Assembly (NCBI GenBank): GCA_905221605.1
Contig: CAJNDS010002354.1
Coordinates: 399,254 to 463,253 of the forward strand
Origin: Symbiodinium natans
Lineage: Eukaryota > Sar > Dinophyceae > Suessiales > Symbiodiniaceae
Length of the DNA: 64,000 nt
Reading direction: 5' to 3'
The stretch's first letter is position 1. Every line of letters begins with the position of its first letter. Of this stretch, positions 23,801 to 28,490 are shown one piece after another. Under the pieces are notes generated by a model, which was not told where the DNA came from, did not search any database, and was given only the letters and a program-made list of their open reading frames with translations. Made by a program: the position numbers and the translations under genes.

Positions 23801-26800
23801 TCAAGCGGTCGGCGGCACCCCTCAAGCCAGGCATGATTGGCTCTTGGCCGCTCTGGGGGATCCCGCAGCTGGTGGAAAGGATCGGAATCGGGCTAGCCAG
23901 CTGCTGGTTCTGGGGCGTGATTGGTTGAGGCCCCTAGCTGCCAAAAGAGTCATCTACAACGCGCTGTGGATAATTTTGAGGGTCGGAATGAATAGTTGGG
24001 GATCCCTGTCCGAAAAAGAAGTCACCTGGAAATCATGTAAAGCACCTTTCCAGTGGCAACACGCGATGTCAACACATGTGAACTCTCTGTGAACCTGGAA
24101 TGGTGGAGGCATACGCTGCCTTTTGTGCTGGCCAAAGTGAACCGCGTGCATTATGGGCTCCTGCGACGGAAGGCGCATGCATGCCTAAACGGGCCTAAGC
24201 CCTAAACACCTATTTGAAGCCCTCTGTAGCCCTATACCAAAGCCTTCAGAAGTCTTCCCTCCCAGTAGCTTTCATCCGAGTCCAGCCTCATCTTAAGACC
24301 GAAGGACACTGCAGACCTCGAAGCACGAGGCTACCCGGCTCGAGGCACTCGTCTGCAGATGGCCGTGCCATTCACTGGTCTCGAAACGCCCTCCATTGCA
24401 TCGGAGTTCGCAAACCCAGATGTGGCAATTGGGTGCCTTGGCAGCTTTTGTGACTTTCGGGCACTAAAGTGGCCTCTACAGGGCCCCCTTTGCAAAGTGA
24501 TTTTGGCATATGCATCTTCTGCGAGGCTAACGATCCTGGCCTTCGGACACGAAGGCATGCGGCGCAGCGATGTGAAGACCATGCTCTTGCTGCCGGGGCC
24601 TCCGATTCCCTCCTTCTCGCAGTGTAGCCTATAGTGTACATGTTGTGTATCCCTTCACCCTGAAGTCTAGCTTTTCCCATTTGCGCCTTCTCAAAGCTTG
24701 AGGCTGAAGTCCGACCTTCTTCGGGATGTGGGGACCCCAACAGTTCAGCGCCAGGCCTTCCGAAGCTTCCAGGCCTGGACAAGGGCGGATCCCTCAGATG
24801 ACGGCTTCGACTCCGGTGGAGTTCTGCCGTTGGACCTGATCCAGCCCGATCCCGCCTCCATCCTGACTCTGAAGAGGCTCTGGGCTCGAAAAGCACCGGT
24901 GTATTTATACTACCTCCGCCGGGAGATCTTTCCAAAGGCCACGCCCTCTCAGACCAAGAAGCTGTCGGCGTGCGCACAGGAGCTTGCTTCGCCGGTGTTG
25001 TTCAAGGTGCGCCTGGGCTTCTCTGGAACCCCTACCAACATTCTCCCCTCGAGCTTGCCACCCGTGGAGTTCGACGGCGCCACGGACGGGAAGACCCTGG
25101 CAATCCTGTCATCACCGCACCTCGTGACCCTTCATTGCCTGAAGCCTGGCTGGACGCCGCAGTCCCTATTGGGGTACGTGGCCCAAAGGCGTTCAAGGGA
25201 TGTTGAGGGCTTCGACTGTTGTTCAAGTCTCGTAGTAGGCATTGCATGCGATGGACGGGTCTTGTTTTTGCAGTGAATGTAGTTGATGCAGCAGCTTTGG
25301 TGGACAGGGATAGCAGTCACTATAGTCTATGGCTTTGGCAGGCGCCCGCACTTCTGTGCTTTGATCGACACGGCCGCTTTGCTCTGTGGCCTGGAAAACG
25401 AAGAGGTTGCCAGGTGGCTCATGGACAGCCCCCTCACCCAGGGAGATGGCAAGGAGGGCTGCATCTTCCTCGCCCGCGGCACCGACCTGCCCATGATCCT
25501 CCTGAAGGGCGCCGCAGCCGCAGTGCCTCTGGAGGATGCCAGCACCCTTCCGGAGAAGCGGTTCTGCTACTTCGATCAGCCCCACACCACGGGCATCGAC
25601 ATCAACCAGCCGGCGCTCGGAGCGCGCACCTCAGGGTTGGGTGAGAAGGGAAGCCCGGATTGTGATGATAGTGTTATAGTAGGTGCTCGTCAACATGTTC
25701 TCAAGTTGGGGAGAGAAGGGGTGTGCGCCCAAACCCTTGTGTTCGCAAAAGAGGGCATCAAGGCAAGCTTTCCTCCCTCATAGTCCACACCTGCTAAGCA
25801 GGGGGTAATGGGCAACACGCATACCCGCACACGTTTTAAAGCTGTAAAATCCCGGGAATAATGAGAAGAAGAACACAAAGCATCAAGCGCACTCCGATGA
25901 GAGCTTCTAAGCGCAGGCCGCACTGTACTAGAGCGGAAGTAAGTCGTTTTGCCTTTCAAGCAGATCTTTTGACAGAGGCCCAAAGGATATGTAGTCCGGT
26001 GACACATTGACAATGGTCATTGGTCCTGAGACTATACATACTCGAAAGCAAGAGAGAACGGGAACATGAGAAAGAACGACAGCACAGGAGGACGAGACCC
26101 TTGCACTTCCCATTGTTCGATTGATACACGGGAGGCGCTTCTGCGTTACTCGCTGCACAGCATTTCTTTCGGAGCTGCCTAGTGACACTCGTGAAATCTT
26201 TTCGGCGATTCGGCCTTAGCCAAACAATGTGTGGATTTTTGGTGGCTTTTGCGTACACATGCAAACGATCTTCGAGCCTGCGAAAGAACATGTGGGGCAA
26301 CAACCGAGAATCGCGCCCGCGAACAGAAGTCAGCACAGAGTCTTCATCTCTGAAGATTCCGACGCCACCTGGCTGAGGTTGCTGCCATCACCATGGGAAA
26401 AGACATGAGCATCCGGGAGCTGCAACAAGGCGCCTGGCGCATGCGCGGCCTGGCCCGGGGTCAAACCCTCGAGATGATGCTTGGCAAAGTTTGCACCGCT
26501 TCTGAGGTTTGCAATTCTCTGTAGACACTGTGTAGAGCTCGACCAAGAGCCTCCAGGGGTCCGAAGCTTCTGTTTGAGAGGCTTTTCTATGATTGGCTTG
26601 CCAGGATTCTGCCAGAAGATGTTGCGGCTTACATGCGAAGTGCTTTGCAAGACCCGAGAGCGGTACCTCCTTCGAACAGCTCCCGTGCACTGCAAGACAT
26701 CCAGGCCTGCCTCTTGATGCGTGCCTCGACTCCATCAATATAGGATGCATTAGTTACCTTACGAAACAAAGATGGGCAACACAAAGGTAGAGAAGTAGCC

Positions 26801-28490
26801 GTATGTGATCCTTTGTGTCCTTTGTGTGTTGCTAGCTGGGCCTATGGGGGAAGGGGGGGGGGGACCTTGGTGGGACTTGGTTTGACCGAGGCTCCTTGGA
26901 TCAGGAGGAGCTCCAAACTCGCCAGCTCGTGCGCCAAGACTTGGGCCACACCTGGAAGTCTCAGGCTTTGAAGGCCGGGTGCAGCTTTAGGCTCTTGCTG
27001 CTTCTATTGAAGAGCCTACTTGTGACTTGTGCAGTCGGAAGCTTCTTCAAGCTGAGCCTTTTCCCTGAGGCTCTCATGAGCGGCGGCCCCCGAAAAGATC
27101 ACGTGGAGGTGCTACTGGAAACCGTAAGTTCCGGTGTGGTGCAGCGGGCGCCCCGGACTCTGCAGGCGGCTCTGCGAGATTTGGCAGCTCCCTTCGTGAA
27201 GGCAGCGCCGGTGGCCGCGGCTGTTGAGAGGGCGGTGGAGAGGGCCTTGCAACTCTTGGGCGATCTCCCAGAGGACCTTGGATGCGGAGGGGGGGAAATT
27301 GTGCGTGAACAGGAGCAGCAACAGCAGCTGGAACACCAGGTGGAGTCAGAGAAGGATACTTCAGTCAGCCGGCCCCACATCGGTGAGAGCCGCATGTGGG
27401 AGCTGCAGCAGAAGATGGAGCAGATTCTGAGCGCCGTCATCGGCGGAGACAAGATCCAAAACATCCATTTATTGTCCTTCCCATCGATGGCCGACGTGGC
27501 GGACGTCTTGAAAGCAATGGCCGCCAGCGGCTCGGCCAAGGAAGCAGCCAAGGCACTGGAAGCCCGAGGTCGTTTGGATGGGCTTCGGCTGCGGTTCTCT
27601 CCAAACTGCCGCATCACGGAGGATCTTCCGATACTTCGACCTGCCTTGGTGGCTCTCCAGCTCTTTAACAGCACCAAGGGGTTTACGTCCACACTGGCCT
27701 TGTCACTCAGCGAGGCCGAAAGCATCCGCTGGATCCTGCAAAGCTCAGCACACGAGTCCAGCGAGTCCAGCCACGGCTTTGTGCTGCACACGATCTCCGA
27801 AGCCCCTATGTTCGAAGCTCCGGAGACCACAATGGAAGAGCACCACGCCCCTCGTCATACAATCAGATGCCTCTCAGATCACTGCAGTCTCGCAGGAGAG
27901 TTCTTCTTGCCGACGTGTCGCTCGTACCACTCAGGTGCTTTGCCGGAACCGGACGTTTGCTGTCCCCCAGGCTGCCATCAGCTTCCTGCGCTTCTACCTG
28001 GGTGAGTCCTGGTTCTCGGAGCACGAGTCACAACTGCACACAGTATGCAGTTTACGGGAAGTTCACAACATGACGTAACATGGTGCACCGGGCAGCACAA
28101 CGTGTTTCTCTAAAGTCACCGGAGCATGCTTCAGCACGTGCTACCGCATGCATTGTTGGGCTACCGCACCAAGCCAAGGAAGTGCGCTGCTTGCAGGACA
28201 TTGTCGGCAAGTCCAAGCAGGACGTGCCAAGACATCCCTGAGCCCGACGATTCCCCAACAACATCCAACAACAAATCCCATCCCAGAGCCTTACTTAAGA
28301 GAGGTGAGGCCTCCAACAGCCGCCACTTTATGGTACCCCCCCGGACTTCCGCGCAGCACCTCGAATCCCTGAGAGGACTTCCAGCGGCTGCGCTCGGCGG
28401 CCTTCAGCGCCCGGCGGGTCGGGGGATCGGCGGACTGGTCCTCGACGCCCCTGGCGGCGGTCCTCGGAGACCGAGATCTCGCAACCGGAG
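935..28490 (+). CDS. Giant multi-exon gene of the DUF6606/DUF3638/DUF3645 family (P-loop protein, 'ubiquitinyl hydrolase-like')
   Basis: About 34 exon segments on the + strand spell, in the family's own order, the conserved blocks of the very large DUF3638/DUF3645 proteins of protists, fungi and plants. The clearest are a Walker-A-like MGEGK at 17023-20641, a Walker-B-like D|EVD at 22593-22801, PLDLSPERWELP near 23150, GFSGTPTN near 25020, and GKDMSIRELQQGAWRMRG near 26400. Databases often call such proteins ubiquitinyl hydrolase. The name comes from automatic annotation, and no catalytic Cys/His pair can be picked out here, so the biochemical role is unknown; the P-loop suggests nucleotide binding. 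The gene is probably incomplete at the 5' side, and no terminal stop is fixed at the 3' side. Introns range from 45 bp to 3.6 kb and mostly start with GC or GA. The family call is firm; the exon list is partial, especially between 7.4 and 16.5 kb. Confidence 0.82.
1797..2829. repeat. 1 kb GT-rich satellite
   Basis: About 1,030 bp of (GT)n interrupted by GGGTGTGT and TGTCGGGG variants, including five near-identical 10 bp units ggtgtgtcgg at 2570-2625. It creates very long spurious open frames (Cys/Val on +, His/Thr/Pro on -). Likely intronic. Confidence 0.97.
2940..3418 (+). CDS. Long exon, unassigned; may belong to the giant gene
   Basis: After a clear acceptor (ctgttgcag) an open frame of about 160 codons has strong coding character, with GC-rich third positions. 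It is rich in Trp, His and Arg (TWREETWTHVAMADLP, SVAGSWWTEAQWYGR). The frame meets a stop at 3438-3440, but an AG|GC donor at 3418 would splice before it, so it may be an internal rather than a terminal exon. I do not recognise the sequence. Confidence 0.5.
3951..4017 (+). CDS. Possible short exon (AQGRYLPRRFLR)
   Basis: Twenty-two codons run between a ctccag acceptor and an AG|GA donor. The segment SAQGRYLPRRFLR recalls the 'RYLPHTLL' stretch of DUF3638-family N-terminal regions. Short, so a chance reading is possible. Confidence 0.3.
4125..5024. mobile_element. Putative 900 bp non-autonomous element with terminal inverted repeats
   Basis: tacaatgtggggcc at 4125-4138 is repeated inverted at 5011-5024 (ggccccacattgta), and similarity continues inward to agttat/agttac (about 23 bp). 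A second matching inner segment, aag(t/c)tatatctt, lies at 4172-4183 and 4984-4995. No transposase frame inside. No clear target-site duplication seen. Confidence 0.5.
5380..5624 (+). CDS. Giant-gene exon: LSHVLLW block with GPE repeats
   Basis: The open frame contains LKTGQAKVTKELKDLG, then a collagen-like run of Gly-Pro-Glu triplets, then VEPLSHVLLWSTE. The last part matches the 'LSHILVWS' block that precedes the 'ELPRLxLSF' block in DUF3638-family proteins. The donor is placed so that it joins the next exon in frame. The left end (AG|GCC at 5379) is less sure. Confidence 0.65.
5780..6030 (+). CDS. Giant-gene exon: VDLVEMPRLQLRF block
   Basis: An actcacag acceptor is followed by SVDLVEMPRLQLRFRLREG and, further on, CPHALPPHCLLLRSEAGE. 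This is the family's 'ELPRLxLSF...LPHALLLENDEGE' pair with conserved spacing. The donor gag|gcgaag is a GC donor, in phase with the next exon. Confidence 0.78.
6362..6445 (+). CDS. Giant-gene exon: VVAPLGVLKR...EPFST
   Basis: Twenty-eight codons follow a gcgcag acceptor: VVAPLGVLKRQRSYPEPFST, corresponding to the family's 'LVPNxPxxRP...PFSTELVLD'. The reading is continuous in phase from the upstream exon across a 331 bp GC-AG intron. The donor chosen is gac|gttcga. Confidence 0.65.
6483..6511. repeat. (GT)n(GC)n microsatellite
   Basis: Alternating GT then CG dinucleotides (gtgtgtgtgcgcgcgcgcg), a Z-DNA-prone tract inside the 106 bp intron 6446-6551 of the giant gene. Confidence 0.9.
6552..7211 (+). 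CDS. Giant-gene exon: CPSLLSALWLLLCRLLQLDYEGA block
   Basis: This is the longest uninterrupted exon of the 5' half, about 220 codons. It carries LKCPSLLSALWLLLCRLL, SPDAVAIRLRLVQATVATV and YISHLTHVSQSCCMSLDEE. These correspond to the family's 'TPTLASALYLLLLRFL', 'HPDAHACRLKISL' and 'Y..K..HVS..CRLS.EEE' segments. In-frame reading stops at 7226, so the donor lies shortly before, about 7211. Confidence 0.8.
7252..7381 (+). CDS. Probable giant-gene exon after a very short intron
   Basis: An AG|GTC acceptor follows about 40 bp after the preceding exon and changes frame. The peptide VPQLNGNKLPGIKGQPLLE and then FKAADWPVLLESVQGVALK has coding composition and no stop. No recognised motif. A frameshift in the assembly is an alternative to a short intron. 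Confidence 0.45.
7382..8562. other. Intron-like stretch
   Basis: Mixed low-complexity and unassigned sequence; short open frames at 7981-8403 lack exon composition and consensus boundaries. Confidence 0.4.
8563..8593. repeat. Short CCCTAAA array
   Basis: About four units of CCCTAAA end 28 bp before the exon at 8622. Confidence 0.9.
8622..8716 (+). CDS. Probable exon (DWGCKQVQENPALEQMCSW)
   Basis: The AG|G acceptor lies 29 bp after a CCCTAAA array. The reading FDWGCKQVQENPALEQMCSW and KEVAPLRGRLLR is open and ends near an AG at 8717. Motif not recognised; inferred to be a giant-gene exon from strand and position. Confidence 0.4.
8906..9195 (+). CDS. Probable exon (VQLVNLQPTAVPRS...)
   Basis: A cttcag acceptor precedes an open frame with SACVQLVNLQPTAVP, GWSYEQLNALQHKFG and TPGFDSLQLSINEHSS. 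The upstream AT-rich tract (8800-8890) and the GC-rich block fit an intron-to-exon boundary. The 3' end is vague. Function not recognised; likely part of the variable middle of the giant gene. Confidence 0.42.
9196..10454. other. Intron-like stretch with TA/GT microsatellite
   Basis: Contains tatatatatatacc(tg)n near 9342-9374 and many T/G-rich runs. No exon identified. Confidence 0.45.
10455..10582. repeat. CCCTAAA array (first arm of a head-to-head pair)
   Basis: Around 17 units, with CCCCAAA and CCCGAAA variants. It is followed 110 bp later by an array of the opposite orientation. Confidence 0.95.
10694..10790. repeat. TTTTAGGG array (8 bp variant, opposite orientation)
   Basis: About twelve octamers TTTTAGGG (one TTTTGGGG) rather than the seven-base TTTAGGG, facing the preceding CCCTAAA array. 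Confidence 0.95.
10782..10980. repeat. Imperfect direct duplication flanking the fold-back
   Basis: ggtttaggaatgt(c/t)g(a/g)gagtatt at 10782-10825 recurs at 10935-10980 on the other side of the fold-back, with about 40 bp of similarity. Confidence 0.75.
10836..10934. repeat. 99 bp fold-back element
   Basis: Arms 10836-10866 and 10905-10934 are inverted copies (ttgggatgttcccc...actaacagtcct) with few mismatches. The 38 bp between them also pairs internally (agggatt/aatccct and tagta-gggg-tacta), so almost the whole unit folds into one stem. Confidence 0.85.
11368..12539 (+). CDS. Unknown eight-helix membrane protein, nested in an intron of the giant gene
   Basis: An ATG at 11368 opens a frame to 11736. 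A 122 bp GT-AG intron (11737-11858, donor tac|gtggct, acceptor gtgcag) restores frame to a stop at 12537-12539, giving 349 residues. About eight hydrophobic segments are visible, for example FGLISCALLMAYTIGGILQY near residue 3, MIVIHDVVSVVMTLLLV near 52, LFNIFAVLNGML near 132, TSLMIVVHVLGLLYGFG near 152, MLLLTAVAVVGTWITVF near 228 and GGSFAFLYAAGF near 262. The C-terminal tail is polar and holds a 13-residue tandem repeat (VRKDKVSE(T/M)FAAD). I do not recognise the family. It lies on the same strand inside an intron of the giant gene and has few introns, unlike its neighbours. An alternative is two separate reading frames without splicing, but the frame-restoring intron makes one protein more likely. 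Confidence 0.72.
11737..11858 (+). other. Intron of the nested membrane-protein gene
   Basis: The proposed intron starts gtggct and ends gtgcag. It removes an in-frame stop at 11785 and joins residues ...NMEEY to VILMPWFGLFN in the same frame, fusing two helix-rich halves. Confidence 0.6.
12411..12475 (+). repeat. Coding tandem duplication, 39 bp unit
   Basis: Two copies of a 39 bp unit encode VRKDKVSETFAAD and VRKDKVSEMFAAD at the C-terminal tail of the nested membrane protein. Copies differ at a few bases, so the duplication is recent but not fresh. Confidence 0.8.
12580..12931. repeat. Tandem duplication of about 180 bp
   Basis: 12580-12755 and 12762-12931 are diverged copies, sharing gcgttttcc, tgatactaggcccggagagtt, gtcagtctgcta, and gctgaaggtactttcaaac. 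It lies directly behind the stop codon of the nested membrane-protein gene, so it may form its 3' untranslated region. Confidence 0.9.
12932..13590. other. Stretch without assigned gene
   Basis: A GC-rich part near 13010-13160 has short open frames but no exon boundaries I trust. A G12 run at 13442-13453 and T/G-rich sequence follow. Confidence 0.35.
13591..13670. repeat. Two 40 bp tandem copies rich in AAGCTT palindromes
   Basis: Copies begin at 13591 and 13631 (both ctataaacttg). Each carries two aagctta-like palindromes. Confidence 0.85.
13685..13771 (+). CDS. Probable exon (LPVSEATLQRWRSSALAFEAQEA)
   Basis: After a cccag|g acceptor the frame reads CSRPAGPLPVSEATLQRW and then SSALAFEAQEAGAG, running into a G-rich intron. 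Composition is exon-like; family motif not recognised. Confidence 0.45.
13785..14010. repeat. Cluster of poly-G tracts
   Basis: G runs at about 13789-13810, 13901-13915 and 14000-14009 are separated by T/G-rich sequence, giving a strong strand asymmetry in the intron between two exons. Confidence 0.9.
14081..14164 (+). CDS. Probable exon (FKTRHGGLTGLCAGDLDISLVE)
   Basis: Exactly 28 codons lie between a ctgag acceptor and a gag|ga donor: EPAACQFKTRHGGLTGLCAG then DLDISLVE. Flanks are CT/G-rich low-complexity intron. Function not recognised. Confidence 0.48.
14630..14716 (+). CDS. Probable exon ending at a GTACGT donor
   Basis: The frame DDFLVKAAAEGAEPG then ENSAQNDDLYCVS ends at tccg|gtacgtgc, one of the few canonical GT donors here. 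The acceptor is gtcgag|g. Confidence 0.5.
15570..15752 (+). CDS. Probable exon (AGDVVASFLPSSLSPESS)
   Basis: A cagtgcag acceptor precedes AGDVVASFLPSSLSPESSLE, DMDGRMGTVKPLFKRAK and SALSAIKTHAED. The frame closes with tga at 15750-15752; whether that is a real end or a donor lies just before it is undecided. Confidence 0.45.
   Translation, partial: AGDVVASFLPSSLSPESSLELVQPDCSLPAWDMDGRMGTVKPLFKRAKSALSAIKTHAED
16136..16262. repeat. Degenerate 'gtagggctcat(a/g)ggatg' repeats
   Basis: tgtagggctcataggatggta at about 16138 recurs as tgtagggctcatgggatgcta at about 16234, with intermediate fragments; a TTTAGGG-like background. Confidence 0.6.
16583..16678 (+). CDS. Giant-gene exon preceding the DUF3638 domain
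   Basis: The frame LGADELRDLQSLATKLAAEL then GAREEFVREHA is helical and charged. It ends cag|gaggct and continues in phase into the next exon across a proposed 45 bp GA-AG intron. Position just before the P-loop domain fits the family. Confidence 0.6.
16724..16871 (+). CDS. Giant-gene exon: start of DUF3638 (DPHFLLFEWLF)
   Basis: A ccccttgcag acceptor precedes GGVVLDPHFLLFEWLFTKGN then LRASQLRLVSQFAEAAR. This matches the family's 'DPRFLVFEF...LRxRQVELVxxF' lead-in to the P-loop. The donor is ccag|gcgtct (GC). Confidence 0.82.
16992..17032 (+). CDS. Giant-gene exon: first half of the P-loop
   Basis: Forty-one bases encode SGRPLIRQLLMGE, the 'xxVQQLIMGxGKT' motif up to its second glycine codon. 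The exon ends at gaag|gagagg. Reading on through the donor gives an odd MGEGEGK; splicing at 17032 gives MGEGK exactly. Confidence 0.82.
19304..19417. repeat. Two tandem copies of a 56-57 bp unit
   Basis: 19304-19360 and 19362-19417 share tgcagagatatgttgaa and tcgcaccgacccccagccag, with a few substitutions. Confidence 0.9.
19526..19640. repeat. Minisatellite, about 33 bp unit, 3.3 copies
   Basis: Unit ggttttgctgcc...agtg(g/a)tgtgagcagagt at 19526, 19559, 19591 and a partial copy at 19627. Confidence 0.9.
20637..20705 (+). CDS. Giant-gene exon: second half of the P-loop
   Basis: The exon starts gc|aag and encodes (G)KSAVIAPLLGLLLASDGLVL, the direct match to 'GKTTVVxPLLALxLADGxxLV'. The 3' end is uncertain; a stop follows at 20717. 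Confidence 0.82.
20831..20872. repeat. TA / TATC microsatellite
   Basis: (ta)n followed by (tatc)n just before 20873; intronic. Confidence 0.9.
21594..21735 (+). CDS. Giant-gene exon: RPVYHIGFDRS block
   Basis: The frame SSEAFFRPVYHIGFDRSD then YALLRKVTTATKQHAAVTE corresponds to the family's 'FSSVIxKPVYTFxFDR...AVVVATP' segment that follows the P-loop. The donor is not fixed; the frame stops at 21743. Confidence 0.72.
22297..22348 (+). CDS. Possible giant-gene exon (CLELASKLVGVDTSPEQ)
   Basis: After accag|g the frame CLELASKLVGVDTSPEQ is open for 17 codons and lies between two assigned exons. It has no diagnostic motif. Confidence 0.4.
22541..22595 (+). CDS. Giant-gene exon ending in the Walker-B aspartate
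   Basis: A tttcaccag acceptor precedes LCLAGVLATFQSSVGVLD, matching 'xLFRSSVALMD'. The exon stops at gac|gtgcct, a GT donor, so the final D is the first residue of the DEVD motif. Confidence 0.72.
22793..22830 (+). CDS. Giant-gene exon: EVDLLLHPLMSEL (Walker-B continuation)
   Basis: A 38-base exon begins after gcgaag and encodes EVDLLLHPLMSE plus two bases of Leu. With the preceding D it completes DEVDLLLHPL, almost invariant in the family. The donor is ct|gcgcct (GC). Confidence 0.85.
22831..23121 (+). other. Intron carrying a long CCCTAAA array
   Basis: The intron starts gcgcct and ends gattcaag. Joining its flanks gives MSEL|NFPVG, as in the family. Most of its length is the telomere-like array at 22932-23098. 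Confidence 0.78.
22932..23098. repeat. Interstitial telomere-like array (CCCTAAA)n
   Basis: About 23 units of CCCTAAA with a few CCCGAAA and CCCTAAG variants lie entirely within an intron. The array ends 23 bp before the 3' splice site at 23122. Confidence 0.95.
23122..23191 (+). CDS. Giant-gene exon: NFPVGAREPLDLSPERWELP
   Basis: The frame NFPVGAREPLDLSPERWELP then MHL is nearly identical to the family block 'NFPIGxKEPLDLSPxRWELPxHL'. The 3' boundary near 23191 is approximate; a small exon may be missing before the next one. Confidence 0.88.
23621..23929 (+). CDS. Giant-gene exon: DSPHVVLVIEDFYHTHLEP
   Basis: A ccctttcag acceptor precedes LNLRQAIDMGIKQLALRD, then SPHVVLVIEDFYHTHLEPPL and ASQLLVLGRDWLR. 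These match 'PHLVLLDRDFYHxELKPxLA' and 'LLNLAxDWLR'. The donor ttgag|gcccct (GC) joins in phase to HTLPFVL. Confidence 0.9.
24109..24172 (+). CDS. Giant-gene exon: HTLPFVLAKVNRVHYGLL
   Basis: The exon encodes HTLPFVLAKVNRVHYGLLRR, the family's 'LLPHVLxKxNRVxFGLL'. It is bounded by ggag|g and aag|gcgcat. Confidence 0.9.
24305..24432 (+). CDS. Giant-gene exon: AVPFTG...SEFANPDVAIG
   Basis: The frame DTADLEARGYPARGTRLQ, MAVPFTGLETPSIASEF and ANPDVAIG matches 'RxxLAVPFVGKDxPSxxSEFAHPDVxIG'. The donor attgg|gtgcct is canonical GT. Confidence 0.9.
24526..24591 (+). CDS. Giant-gene exon: LTILAFGHEGMRRSDVKTML
   Basis: The exon encodes LTILAFGHEGMRRSDVKTML, the family's 'LTILAYRYEGLRRSDLKxLL'. The donor is ttgct|gccggg (GC), in phase with the following LKSDLL. 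Confidence 0.9.
24703..25188 (+). CDS. Giant-gene exon: KKLSACAQEL...GFSGTPTNILP
   Basis: The 162-codon exon holds VGTPTVQRQAFRSFQAW, VYLYYLRREIFPK, KKLSACAQELAS and VRLGFSGTPTNILP, then GKTLAILSSPHLVTL. It matches the family's 'VIHYYLxxxVFPxxxxxQxxKLSASGxELG..RxGFSGTPSxLLP' region. The donor caaag|gcgttc is GC. Confidence 0.92.
25342..25641 (+). CDS. Giant-gene exon: CALIDTAAL...FDQPHTTGIDI
   Basis: After tttggcag the frame RPHFCALIDTAALLCGLENE, EEVARWLMD, PEKRFCYFDQPHTTGIDINQ matches 'HALIDTGALITGLxNxEVA...RFTFYDQxHTTGMDIKQ'. The right end is uncertain; the junction to VAAITMGKDM must be in phase 0. Confidence 0.9.
26378..26472 (+). CDS. Giant-gene exon: MGKDMSIRELQQGAWRMRGL
   Basis: The exon encodes VAAITMGKDMSIRELQQGAW then RMRGLARGQTL, the family's 'LTLGKDMTxRDYxQGAFRMRGIGxGQ'. 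The donor chosen is ctcga|gatgat (GA), giving ...GQTLE|ILPEDV. Confidence 0.9.
26605..26729 (+). CDS. Giant-gene exon: ILPEDVAAYMR...ALQDIQACLLMRAS
   Basis: The frame ILPEDVAAYMRSALQDP and ALQDIQACLLMRAS corresponds to 'LxxPEVxxLIxx...DVxAWLLINSMRSE'. The donor could not be fixed in phase with the next exon. Confidence 0.75.
26905..27842 (+). CDS. Giant-gene exon(s): EELQTRQLVRQDLGHTW and C-terminal domain
   Basis: After ggatcag the frame EELQTRQLVRQDLGHTWKSQ matches 'SExLQxxxLCEQNLxxVWRK'. Further on come QRAPRTLQAALRDLAAPF, the Gln/Glu-rich EIVREQEQQQQLEHQVESE, LRFSPNCRITEDLPILRPA and LALSLSEAESIRWILQSS, all in family order. A small in-frame intron within 26965-27035 is possible, since hydrophobic LLLLLKSLLV is out of character there. 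The 3' end is approximate. Confidence 0.85.
27971..28001 (+). CDS. Giant-gene micro-exon: AAISFLRFYL
   Basis: Thirty-one bases between cccccag and a GTGAGT donor encode AAISFLRFYL, similar to the family's '..ALxFxRFxxG' near the C-terminus. Canonical ends. Confidence 0.65.
28376..28490 (+). CDS. Probable giant-gene exon near the C-terminus
   Basis: Between gagag|gac and ggag|gct the frame DFQRLRSAAFSARRVGGSAD, WSSTPLAAVLGDRDLATG is open and GC-rich. It is the last exon I can attach to the giant gene; no terminal stop was identified. Confidence 0.5.

Noticed and set aside
27099-27830. 243-codon minus-strand frame
   Set aside because: Shadow of the giant-gene C-terminal exon, whose + frame carries family motifs.
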